From: a bacterium | GTDB lineage: Bacteria; Fibrobacterota; Chitinivibrionia; Chitinivibrionales; Chitinivibrionaceae | NCBI GenBank assembly: GCA_020048285.1 | Contig: JAIFMU010000049.1 | Span: forward strand, 1 to 36,513 | Direction of reading: 5' to 3' | Length of the DNA: 36,513 nucleotides | Part shown: positions 1 to 7,406 of the stretch, in pieces | Position numbering within the stretch: position 1 is the stretch's first letter | Layout of the letters: each line of letters begins with the position of its first letter | Notes under the pieces: model-generated | Told to the model about the DNA's origin: nothing | Database searches by the model: none | What the model saw: only the letters and a program-made list of their open reading frames with translations | Translations under genes and position numbers: made by a program

Positions 1-66
1 AGAAAAAGAGTCTCTGGTTACTTTCGGCATCCCAAGATAGCCTATGCCGGATAATTGGCGATGAGA

Positions 67-324
67 TCATATTTGAATGCCGGAGTAATAGCTCTCTTTC
101 CCTCTCACTCTCACAATCTCGCCGCCCGATTCGGTAAAATCAACGAGAATCCGATAACCTCCCTACGCTACGGCGATTGTTTTTCACACGCGGGTATAAC
201 CAATCTCCTCTTTTTTGCTGATTTTATCCGATACTCTGAATGCCTTTTCCAGCCAGCCGACAGGTTTGATCCATAAATTGAATAAGTTTGTGCTATCTAC
301 AGTTAAACAGTTACTATCTTTATA
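67..324 (-). pseudogene. possible degraded reading frame at window edge
   Basis: On the minus strand one frame stays protein-like from about 324 down to 67 but is interrupted by an in-frame TGA and TAG. Its pieces read like ordinary protein (for example IKPVGWLEKAFRVSDKISKK, then RILVDFTESGGEIVRVR, ending GIQI before TGA). No start codon with a ribosome-binding site was found, and the upstream part runs into the repeat array. I do not recognise a family. It may be a decayed gene or simply chance open sequence. The overlapping plus-strand frames have poor composition and no usable start. Confidence 0.2.
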
Positions 325-501
325 TCACGATTTACTATCTTCAATTCACGATGATATGTCTTTTTTCTTCGATATGCTATCTTTACATTTCTGTTGCCTA
401 TCTTTGAGCCTCTGATCACTATCTTTATAATAAGTTATCTAAAAGAGAGTAGAAGATAGCATATCGATAAATAAAGATAGTTAATCAATAGAAAAAGATA
501 T
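290..501. repeat. 21-bp iteron-like array (7 direct + 3 inverted units)
   Basis: The hexamer CTATCT begins at 293, 314, 335, 377, 398 and 419, with a degenerate ATGTCT at 356. Every step is exactly 21 bp. Its reverse complement AGATAG follows at 454 and 475, with AGATAT at 496, again 21 bp apart, so the two sets face each other. Several units extend to a longer consensus, roughly TTACTATCTTtatatcacGAT; the two units at 311-352 are nearly identical. Two helical turns per unit would place all sites on one DNA face. The flank 481-535 is very AT-rich. This architecture is known from plasmid and phage replication origins (iterons plus AT-rich unwinding region), partition centromeres and multi-site operators. 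Which applies here is unknown. Confidence 0.85.
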
Positions 502-604
502 ATTATATATATTATTAGATATTTACGTTTGATACATAGATTGTATACTGATAAATAGAGATAACTCATACTGCAGCATTGCCGTGGGGAAAAAGGAAGT
601 GGAA

Positions 605-1249
605 ATGGAAAAACGGGTACAGCTCAGCGAATCGTTCGGTTCATTTATCACCAAGGCGAAACGAATTGAAGCGTATATGCGCGAAGATTGGCTGGATCTG
701 GCAGAGAACACTGCGGACGAGACCATGGTTGAGCGATTGGCGGCGGCGATCGCTGAAACGGAACAGGCGGTGTCAACCCATCGCGAAGAGTATGCGGTGG
801 AGAGTGACGCGCAACTGAATAATCGGCAGGCGGTGGCGGATCTTCGTACCACACTTCGCGAAGTGAAGGCCCGCTTTGCCCTTGCAAAACCGACCGATCT
901 CTTTCATCTTGGGCAGCCGCGGAGTTATCAGTCATATCTGAAAAAATATCCGCTCAATGCCAAGCTCTACACGGTCGCTCAGGGCGTTGAAGAGTTGACA
1001 ATGATCCTTCAGAAACTGTCCCCGCGGCCCAAATTCTGCGCCGATGACATACTAGACGGCTATATGGCGGTGGTGGAGCGGTATCGAAAAGGTTTAGTTC
1101 CCCTTCAGCTTGAAAAGAGTGAACAGCCGATTCTTCGGCTTAAGCGGGATCAGAAAATCCGGAAGCTTCGGTCACTGGTTCGGATCGGCAAGGAGCTGGG
1201 GCGATTCACTTATCGCGATAATCCGGTGAAACTTCCGCGGTATCGGTAA
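605..1249 (+). CDS. hypothetical helical protein downstream of the iteron array
   Basis: A 214-residue soluble protein without signal peptide or membrane segment. I do not recognise the family. The first half (about residues 1-110) is rich in Glu, Ala, Arg and Lys and probably forms long helices. The C-terminal 50 residues are strongly basic (KRDQKIRKLRSLVRIGKELGR), which could suit nucleic-acid contact, but no helix-turn-helix or replication-initiator motif is visible. ATG at 605 is chosen because AAGGAAG lies about 7 bases upstream; an in-frame GTG at 584 has no such site. It starts about 100 bp after the 21-bp repeat array, so it is the nearest candidate partner of those sites. A convergent hairpin follows it. 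Confidence 0.7.
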   Translation: MEKRVQLSESFGSFITKAKRIEAYMREDWLDLAENTADETMVERLAAAIAETEQAVSTHREEYAVESDAQLNNRQAVADLRTTLREVKARFALAKPTDLFHLGQPRSYQSYLKKYPLNAKLYTVAQGVEELTMILQKLSPRPKFCADDILDGYMAVVERYRKGLVPLQLEKSEQPILRLKRDQKIRKLRSLVRIGKELGRFTYRDNPVKLPRYR

Positions 1250-1304
1250 GTATCACTCGCACAATTTCGATCCCCGATTCAGTCACACCCATGTACCGGG
1301 TAAA

Positions 1305-1332
1305 TGCCATTTCAACGCCAGTCGAAATGGCA
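1305..1332. terminator. hairpin between convergent genes
   Basis: TGCCATTTC (1305-1313) pairs perfectly with GAAATGGCA (1324-1332) around a 10-nt loop, in the 90-bp gap between two convergent genes. It has no U-tract on either side, so it may be a weak bidirectional terminator or only a structural element. Confidence 0.4.
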
Positions 1333-1340
1333 CGTCTCTC

Positions 1341-3398
1341 CTAGCGCGCTTCGAGCATCAATTTTGTTTTTTCCATGAGCGTGATAAATTCCGCCCGATA
1401 TCCATCAAAATCTTCCCCTTTCGCCTTTTTCGCAGAAGCAATTGTCTGATCAAGAGTGAGATTCACGCCGGAATACCCCTTGAGAATCATCATCGAACCG
1501 GCCACCGACGCGGCAAAACGATGATTTTCAGAACTGGTGACAAAGGGCTTTTTGATTCCACTCAAAACCGCTTTCGACAAGAGAATACTACTACTCCCCT
1601 TTGGCTGTTTGTAGCGCAAGTTAACCGTGAACAGTTCACCGTGGTGCGTGTCTGACGCAACGGTTTTCTGATATTTCAGATCATCCACCGCGGAAGGAAC
1701 CGGCTGTCCCGCCGGGATTATTTCGTAGAGCGCAGTCACCGTATGGCCCGCACCGAGTTCTCCCGCATCCTTGGCATCGTTGTTGAAATCCTCCTTGGCA
1801 AGTCGGCGATTGTCATACCCAATCAGTCGATACCCCGCCACGGTGGAAGGATTAAATTCAACTTGAAGTTTTACATCCTTGGCAATGGTGTAGAGCGTTC
1901 CCTGCATCTGTTTCACCAACACCTTTTTTGCTTCGAGAAGATTGTCGATATAGGCGTAGTTGCCATTCCCTTTATCCGCCAGTTGTTCCATTTTTCCATC
2001 CTGATAATTTCCGGTACCAAAGCCCAGTACGCTGAGAAATATTCCTTGATTCCGCTTGGTTTCGATCAGTTTGACCAGTTCGTCATCACTGGAAACCCCC
2101 ACATTAAAATCGCCGTCCGTGGCGAGAACCACCCGATTGTTTCCCCTGGGAAGAAATGATCGTTTGGCTATTTCATACGCCTGAATAATCCCTTCACTTC
2201 CGGCGGTCGATCCTCCTGATTCGAGCTTTTCCAGCGATGCCAGAATTTTCTGTTTATTTGTTCCCGACGTTGAAGTGAGCACGCATCCGGCAGAACCGGC
2301 GTAAACCACAATGGCAATCCGATCTTCGGGACGCATCTGCTGCACCAACAAAGCAAACGCCTGTTTTACCAAGGGGAGTTTGTTCGCATCCTGCATCGAT
2401 CCGGAAACGTCAATCAAAAAGACGAGGTTCGATGGGACGCGCTTTTTTTCGGCGATCACTTTTCCCTGAATCCCAATATGCGCGAGATAGTGTTTCCCAT
2501 TCCAGGGCGATTCAGTCAGTTCCGCAGTTATCGAAAAGGGGTGTTTCCCGGTGGGATTGATATAGCGATAGTCGAAATAGTTGATACACTCTTCGATGCG
2601 AATCGCTTCTTTGGGAGGAAGTGATCCCTGCGTGATAAATCGTCGAAAGTTAGCATAGGATGCCACATCGACATCAATTGAAAAAGTCGAAAGCGGTTCC
2701 GACGATACACGCGTAAAATCAGAACTGAACTGATCGCGATACCCTTCGCCGGTTGCTAGTGTTTGCGGAAGTTCCTGTGTCGGCGCACATTTTTTGTTGA
2801 GCGTAATACTCGATCCACCGCCACCTCCCATGACCATACCGGTCAGTTCACCGCCGGAATTTCCTCCCATGCCCGAACCGTAACCCGTTCCAAATCCGAC
2901 ACCGGAAACTCCACCTCGTCCACCACCACCGGTCACTCCTCCTTTTCGCAGACCACCAGAGCCGGCGAGAATTTGATCGATTCCTGAGGCGTGGCCGCCA
3001 GAACCGAAGATGTCTGATTCTTTCGTTTTTCCTGTTACAGAACCGTTGACTATGCCGAGCACACCCTTTTTGGTCACCACAGCTTGAGGATCACCGCCGC
3101 CACCGGTCATTCCTGGTTCTGACAATTTCAGCTTTTCATCTTTATATTCAACCTCTTTTGAAAGATCGACATCCTCGCGGAGGGTGATTTTGTTGTAAAA
3201 ATCAGGAGATATACTCTGCAGTGACACGGTGCTAAAAAAGACACCGATTCCGATGGTCAGAGCTACCACGGTGGAACCGATAATAATCCGCATTTCAAGC
3301 TTTTTTGATTTTGGCGATCCCTGCAAATCCAACGAGACTTGGTTCTTTGGAGTAGTAATTTCTTCGCGATTGGGACGTTGTAGTCTGAACGGTTTCAT
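1341..3398 (-). CDS. membrane-anchored VWA protein, YfbK type, with Gly-rich linker
   Basis: A 685-residue protein. Residues about 37-58 form one transmembrane anchor, after a basic cytoplasmic N-terminus. Residues 97-196 are very Gly-rich with segments such as KKGVLGIVNG and IFGSGGHASGIDQILAGSGG, resembling the repeats of AgmX/PglI-type motility and energizer proteins. Residues about 235-310 match the conserved lead-in of YfbK-type proteins (FSTFSIDVDVASYANFRRF, then LPPKEAIRIEECINYFDY). The von Willebrand A domain follows, with an intact MIDAS (D330-x-S332-G-S334) and ATDGDFNVG. The C-terminus matches the DUF3520 region of the same family. VWA domains bind metal and protein ligands; the partner is unknown. 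ATG 3398 has AAGGAG 6 bases upstream. The gene is divergent from the M90 peptidase and shares a palindrome with it. Confidence 0.9.
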   Translation of the reverse strand: MKPFRLQRPNREEITTPKNQVSLDLQGSPKSKKLEMRIIIGSTVVALTIGIGVFFSTVSLQSISPDFYNKITLREDVDLSKEVEYKDEKLKLSEPGMTGGGGDPQAVVTKKGVLGIVNGSVTGKTKESDIFGSGGHASGIDQILAGSGGLRKGGVTGGGGRGGVSGVGFGTGYGSGMGGNSGGELTGMVMGGGGGSSITLNKKCAPTQELPQTLATGEGYRDQFSSDFTRVSSEPLSTFSIDVDVASYANFRRFITQGSLPPKEAIRIEECINYFDYRYINPTGKHPFSITAELTESPWNGKHYLAHIGIQGKVIAEKKRVPSNLVFLIDVSGSMQDANKLPLVKQAFALLVQQMRPEDRIAIVVYAGSAGCVLTSTSGTNKQKILASLEKLESGGSTAGSEGIIQAYEIAKRSFLPRGNNRVVLATDGDFNVGVSSDDELVKLIETKRNQGIFLSVLGFGTGNYQDGKMEQLADKGNGNYAYIDNLLEAKKVLVKQMQGTLYTIAKDVKLQVEFNPSTVAGYRLIGYDNRRLAKEDFNNDAKDAGELGAGHTVTALYEIIPAGQPVPSAVDDLKYQKTVASDTHHGELFTVNLRYKQPKGSSSILLSKAVLSGIKKPFVTSSENHRFAASVAGSMMILKGYSGVNLTLDQTIASAKKAKGEDFDGYRAEFITLMEKTKLMLEAR

Positions 3399-3482
3399 GG
3401 GGTGCTCCTTTGTTGCATTTTCATTTCAACAATAGCGAGAAATCCATTAAAAATCCACAGAAACGACCATACCAACCAACGA

Positions 3483-3501
3483 GTCATACAATTTGTATGA
3501 C
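3483..3501. promoter_or_regulatory. perfect 19-bp palindrome in divergent intergenic region
   Basis: GTCATACAA and TTGTATGAC flank a single T, giving a perfect inverted repeat of two 9-bp arms. It lies between the divergent VWA gene (start 3398) and the M90 peptidase gene (start 3579). It has the size and symmetry of a dimeric-repressor operator. I cannot name the regulator. Confidence 0.6.
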
Positions 3502-3578
3502 AGAGGAAATACCTTGAACGGAGTCCCTTTCAATCGCGATGTATATTGATGCATTGCCCCAAAAACAAAAGGAATACC

Positions 3579-4406
3579 ATGGAAAGCACCCTTGCCTTTT
3601 TCACTCTGATCGCCATTGTAGTTGTTCCCGCATTCTGGTTTCTATTGCGCGATTCACTGCGTCAAAAACGCGAACGCGAACTGCGCATCACACCCTTTCC
3701 GCAAGCCTATACAACCATTTTGGAAAAACAGTTCCCGCTCTATACAAGAATTCCCCCATCACTCAAAGCTGAACTTCACGGAGATATTCTCATATTTCTC
3801 GAAGAGAAACGGTTCGAAGGGTGCAATGGATTTGTGGTGACCGAAGAGAACAAACTGCTGATTGCCGCGCAAGCCTGTGTACTTCTACTGAATCGAACCA
3901 AATACGTCTATCCGCGATTGACCACGGTTTTGGTCTATCCCGAAGCGTATGTTCATTCACAAACAGTGTTGTCAGAATCAGAACGAATCGAAAATGACAC
4001 GCCCGTGGCAGGACTTTCGTACAGCTATGGCGTGGTGAGTCTCGCGTGGGATCACGTGCAACGCGGAGCACGCAATGAAGAAGATGGTACAAATGTGGTG
4101 TTCCACGAATTTGCTCATCAGTTAGACAATGAAACAGGATCTATGGATGGAATTCCCCGTTTGGAGTCTGAAACGAATCGACAATGGATTGCCACGATAG
4201 ATCGAGAGTTTCGGGAGTTGATCCGCACATTGCATCACCGTCATACCGATGTAATCGATCAGTACGGCGCAACCAATCCGGCGGAGTTTTTTGCGGTAGT
4301 GACAGAAACATTCTTTGAAAAACCGGATCGACTCAACCGCGAACATCCAAAACTCTTTGAACTATTTACAGCGTTTTATCGCGTCGATCCGCGAGAGTGG
4401 GATTGA
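3579..4406 (+). CDS. mtfA: M90-family zinc metallopeptidase (MtfA/YeeI-like)
   Basis: A 275-residue protein with an N-terminal membrane segment (about residues 4-23). The zinc site is HEFAHQLD (H176, E177, H180), followed by NETGSMDGIP and the downstream conserved NPAEFFAVVTETFFEKP, which carries the likely third ligand Glu. These are hallmarks of peptidase family M90. In E. coli MtfA is a cytosolic aminopeptidase that binds the Mlc repressor; here the N-terminal helix suggests a membrane-tethered enzyme, so function cannot be copied directly. ATG at 3579 is preceded by AAAGGA at 6 bases; the earlier TTG and ATG at 3546 and 3549 have no such site. It is divergent from the VWA protein and convergent with the U32 gene. 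Confidence 0.88.
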   Translation: MESTLAFFTLIAIVVVPAFWFLLRDSLRQKRERELRITPFPQAYTTILEKQFPLYTRIPPSLKAELHGDILIFLEEKRFEGCNGFVVTEENKLLIAAQACVLLLNRTKYVYPRLTTVLVYPEAYVHSQTVLSESERIENDTPVAGLSYSYGVVSLAWDHVQRGARNEEDGTNVVFHEFAHQLDNETGSMDGIPRLESETNRQWIATIDREFRELIRTLHHRHTDVIDQYGATNPAEFFAVVTETFFEKPDRLNREHPKLFELFTAFYRVDPREWD

Positions 4407-4428
4407 AAAAACAGCTATCAATAATTTT

Positions 4429-5364
4429 CTATTTTTCGTCAAAACTTTTTTCATCAATAATATTGCGAAGATCAATCAGGACTCGATCAAACGGCCCGGT
4501 TCGTTCACTTTCAACAACAGATCCATGATAGACAGCGTTGTTGTTACCCGCTTCTTTCACCACAACCATCGATTCGCCTTCAGTAGATGTAATAGCCGCC
4601 CGTTTCGCACAAGTCGGGATACAACTTTCATCCATTTCAGTTTTATGGCAACCACTCACGGTTTGTAACAAACAGGCGCGACTGGTAAAAAGATAGCGTG
4701 GGCCATAGCGCTGATCGCAAAGATAAAAATTTTCAGGAACAACCAAGGTGCGCAGTTGATCCGCCAACTCAACCGCAGGGAACGCGCCAACACAACCACA
4801 AGAATCGTGAAGATAAGCGATAGTGTGCGAATTTGCCACATTCAACAACGGCCCCGCGATCCACGGAATTGACCTATCAGCACAGTGGCGGATCAGACCG
4901 CTATTTTCCAAAATAACCAATCTCGGTGAAATGGCATCGAGCAACTCTTTTGCCGATTCGAGATCCTGATCGAAGAGAATCGCTGGAAACCAGAGCGCCA
5001 AGTCAGGAAAATCACGGCAGAGTTTTTGGTAGAAATAGACCTGACTGCGACACTGTTCAGCCACAGAAAAAGCGATGATTGTGCCATCGGAAACGGCCAG
5101 TGTCAGGTCAGCCGGATCAGAAATGAGCACAATCAGTTCAGGTGATTTTTCCTGATATACGACGCGGGGAAGTTTTGAATATTCCACAGGTTTAACATAA
5201 GATCGCGAATCGTTCAAAAATGAGAAGATTTCCCGTTTGATAGTCGTCAAGTCGCGGCGAATGACCGCAAGGCCATCAAACACTCCCTCCGGGATAATCA
5301 GCGTCAATGAACTAAATTGTTCGCCCAGAGAACGGAAATTTTTATCGAGCAATTCGCGCGTCAA
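4429..5364 (-). CDS. U32 peptidase-family protein, C-terminal part of a frameshifted gene
   Basis: These 311 codons form the second half of an RlhA-type U32 protein. The beginning (SLGEQFSSLTLIIPEGVFDGLAVIRRDL) matches the part of the DUF3656/collagenase-like region where family members typically read LG-x-T-x-F, then a hydrophobic strand, PxSxLN and RR. The C-terminus is Cys-rich (CGCVGAFPAVELA; SRACLLQTVSGCHK; CIPTCAKR), as in other long U32 proteins. The nominal TTG start at 5364 has no convincing ribosome-binding site. The frame is open upstream of it and in phase with sensible protein (SASPIEKVDSNRSA). I infer it is normally translated as one chain with the upstream part, about 677 residues in total, close to the 650-670 of RlhA. 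Confidence 0.75.
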   Translation of the reverse strand: MTRELLDKNFRSLGEQFSSLTLIIPEGVFDGLAVIRRDLTTIKREIFSFLNDSRSYVKPVEYSKLPRVVYQEKSPELIVLISDPADLTLAVSDGTIIAFSVAEQCRSQVYFYQKLCRDFPDLALWFPAILFDQDLESAKELLDAISPRLVILENSGLIRHCADRSIPWIAGPLLNVANSHTIAYLHDSCGCVGAFPAVELADQLRTLVVPENFYLCDQRYGPRYLFTSRACLLQTVSGCHKTEMDESCIPTCAKRAAITSTEGESMVVVKEAGNNNAVYHGSVVESERTGPFDRVLIDLRNIIDEKSFDEK

Positions 5365-5389
5365 CGCCGATCGATTCGAATCGACTTTT

Positions 5390-6463
5390 TCAATTGGCGA
5401 AGCAGAAAAGAATATTGCCGTACGGGGTTACCGCCGGAAGTGTGAGTTCGATGGCGCGCAACTTTTCCTGAACCGAATCGATAATGGCCGTGCGATGATT
5501 ATAAATGGTTTGCTTTGCATCCACGAATTCTGCATCGATTTGGTTTGCCGAATCATCTTTGGGATTTTCAGTAAAAAGGGATTCGCCAATGTGATTGTGG
5601 AAAAACGCAGTAGTAAATCCACGGTTAAATACACGCCGCAGATTCTCGTTGTTGGTTAGTATTGGCAGTCCCTTCTCTACCAGATCGATCTGTTTGCACC
5701 ATTCATTCACCACGGTATAAACATAGTTGAACTTCTTAATCCTTCCCTCGATCTTAAGCGAATCAACTCCTGACTTTGCAACAAGTTCCATTTCAGAATA
5801 GGAACTGTTATCTTTCAGATTGAACGGATAGTTTTTCCCCGCTTCTGTGGAAATAAAGGAGTCGCGACAGGGCTGACTGCACCGTCCTCGATTGCCCGAC
5901 GTATTGCGAATCATTTCACTGAAATGGCAGATACCGGAAAAACCAATACAGTGTGAACCGTGCACGAACAGTTCCGTTTCCATCTCTAAATCGTGAGCAT
6001 ACTCTGTGAGTGAAGTGATCTCTGAAAGCGAACATTCGCGAGAAAGATTCACGCGAGTCGCTCCCAACTGTTTCAGAAAAGAGATCTGCCCGCAGTTGTG
6101 GATCGTATTTTGAGTCGAAGCGTGCACATTGAGTGACGGAAAATGTTCTTTCAAGATTGCAAAAAATCCCAAGTCCTGAACAATAACCGCATCGATTCCG
6201 CTATTCACCAGCTTGTTGCAAAGGGTTATGAGCGAAGGAAATTCAGAATCATAGATGAGAATATTGAGCGTGAGAAAGATCTGACAATTTCGCGTATGAG
6301 CAAAATGAATTACTTGTAACAATTGTTCATAGGTGATATTTGACGCACGATTCCGCGCATTGAATCGATCAAGACCGCAATACACCGCGTCAGCTCCAGC
6401 AACAATCGCCGCGAGAATCGAGTCGAGATCGCCACCAGGAGCCATCAGTTCTATTTTTTTCAT
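5390..6463 (-). CDS. U32 peptidase-family protein (RlhA-like), N-terminal part
   Basis: The 357 codons contain the complete U32 domain: MAPGGDLDSILAAIVAGADAVYCG at the N-terminus, VNLSRECSLSEI, the family signature ELFVHGSHCIGFSGICHFSEMI, and SGNRGRCSQPCR with the cluster cysteines. In E. coli RlhA and TrhP, members of this family, the proteins hydroxylate 23S rRNA C2501 or tRNA U34; the peptidase label is historical. The frame ends abruptly after TPYGNILFCFAN, where the C-terminal half continues in the +1 frame. The gene follows the NFACT-R gene after 3 bases, so the two are co-transcribed. As it stands the product is truncated, unless the frameshift is an assembly error or is suppressed. 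Confidence 0.85.
   Translation of the reverse strand: MKKIELMAPGGDLDSILAAIVAGADAVYCGLDRFNARNRASNITYEQLLQVIHFAHTRNCQIFLTLNILIYDSEFPSLITLCNKLVNSGIDAVIVQDLGFFAILKEHFPSLNVHASTQNTIHNCGQISFLKQLGATRVNLSRECSLSEITSLTEYAHDLEMETELFVHGSHCIGFSGICHFSEMIRNTSGNRGRCSQPCRDSFISTEAGKNYPFNLKDNSSYSEMELVAKSGVDSLKIEGRIKKFNYVYTVVNEWCKQIDLVEKGLPILTNNENLRRVFNRGFTTAFFHNHIGESLFTENPKDDSANQIDAEFVDAKQTIYNHRTAIIDSVQEKLRAIELTLPAVTPYGNILFCFAN
5406..5409 (-). other. frameshift site in the U32 gene
   Basis: The minus strand reads ATT CTT TTC TGC here and reaches TGA at 5390-5392. Removing one T from the TTTT run (AAAA on the plus strand) makes the frame read I-L-S-A-S-P-I-E-K-V straight into the downstream part and restores a full-length RlhA-like protein. 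A real one-base insertion or a homopolymer sequencing error both fit. I see no strong slippery-stop signal like the one in RF2. Confidence 0.65.
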
Positions 6464-6466
6464 CTT

Positions 6467-7354
6467 TTACCTGAACAATTTCTGAGGATCAACCGGTGAC
6501 ATGCGCAACGTTTTACATCGATCTGCCGTGACCAATCCAGCTGGTGCTTTCCGCGGTTTTCGCACAAATCGCGCTTCAGTCATGTGCACTTCCGCATAAG
6601 AGCAGTTTTTCGCCTTAGAAAAGAACACCGCGATCCCGCCGGCGATATCGATAATTTTCTGCGGAGGCATAGGTGCCCCGTTGGGACGGCGAATGATCAC
6701 GTGAGATCCGGCATACCCCACCGCGTGAAACCAGATATCCGAGGGTTTAGCAAAGCGCACAGAGAGTTCATCGTTGTCACTGGACGTTTTCCCCGCATAA
6801 ATATGAAATCCCTCGATCTCGTAGTGTCGAAAAGGCAGTGGCTTTTCCGGTTTGCCCTTGCTGCCATTTCCAGAAGATGCTTTCGGGGTGAAATCCCCTT
6901 TTTCGACATCAAGCACAAAGGCGATCGCCGCATTTTCACGACCGTCAATTCCATTTTGTGTAAAGTCATTTAATCGATCAATAAACTCCTGAACCGACGC
7001 AAGTTCGCCATCTGTTTCTTCGCATTTTTCGCGACAGATCTCTTCGGAACGTTGGCCGCGGCGCGCTTTTTTATAGTAGAGTTCGGCATTTTTATCGACG
7101 TTGCATTTTGGGTTGAGCGCGATCTCTACTATTTCTCCGGAGTGAACCTCTTCGAGAATTGCCGACAGGGATCCCCGTTGGATATCATCGCGACGGGCGA
7201 GCAATGTATCGGCCCAGTGCCGAAAGATTTCCCAACTTGAAGATTCAACCAGTTCGATTTGCTGTTTTTCACGTTTTATCCGCAATTTTTTCAGCTCTTT
7301 TTTAAGAACTGACGAAAGTTCTTTCAATTTTTCTTGAATTTCTTCTTTTTCCAC
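6467..7354 (-). CDS. NFACT-R (DUF814) protein, RqcH C-terminal-like
   Basis: A 295-residue protein. Residues 1-65 are a Lys/Glu-rich coiled coil, a second coiled-coil stretch (about 85-145) follows, and the last third is the NFACT RNA-binding domain: GFHIYAGKTSSDNDELSVRFAKPSDIWFHAVGYAGSHVIIRRP. Full-length RqcH/NEMF proteins (about 550 residues) use this domain on stalled 60S/50S subunits to add C-terminal tails. Here the N-terminal NFACT-N/HhH part is missing, so it is an NFACT-R-only relative; RNA or ribosome binding is inferred. GTG at 7354 has GAGG 5 bases upstream, whereas the TTG at 7415-7417 lies within the start of the divergent gene. It is followed immediately by the U32 gene, also an RNA-related family. 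Confidence 0.8.
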   Translation of the reverse strand: MEKEEIQEKLKELSSVLKKELKKLRIKREKQQIELVESSSWEIFRHWADTLLARRDDIQRGSLSAILEEVHSGEIVEIALNPKCNVDKNAELYYKKARRGQRSEEICREKCEETDGELASVQEFIDRLNDFTQNGIDGRENAAIAFVLDVEKGDFTPKASSGNGSKGKPEKPLPFRHYEIEGFHIYAGKTSSDNDELSVRFAKPSDIWFHAVGYAGSHVIIRRPNGAPMPPQKIIDIAGGIAVFFSKAKNCSYAEVHMTEARFVRKPRKAPAGLVTADRCKTLRMSPVDPQKLFR

Positions 7355-7406
7355 AAGAGCCTCTTCTATTTTAATTACATGGAAAATAACTCTTTGAGGG
7401 AGACGT

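Noticed and set aside
215-415. Plus-strand ORF with heptad repeats across the 21-bp array
   Set aside because: The heptads are forced by the 21-bp DNA period; there is no ribosome-binding site and inverted copies continue the lattice outside the frame.
1305-1332. Attachment site or mobile-element end
   Set aside because: It is better explained as a convergent-gene hairpin; no integrase or target duplication was seen.
5390-5410. Programmed +1 frameshift in the U32 gene
   Set aside because: No stop-codon slip site or internal Shine-Dalgarno with proper spacing is visible, so a plain indel is simpler.
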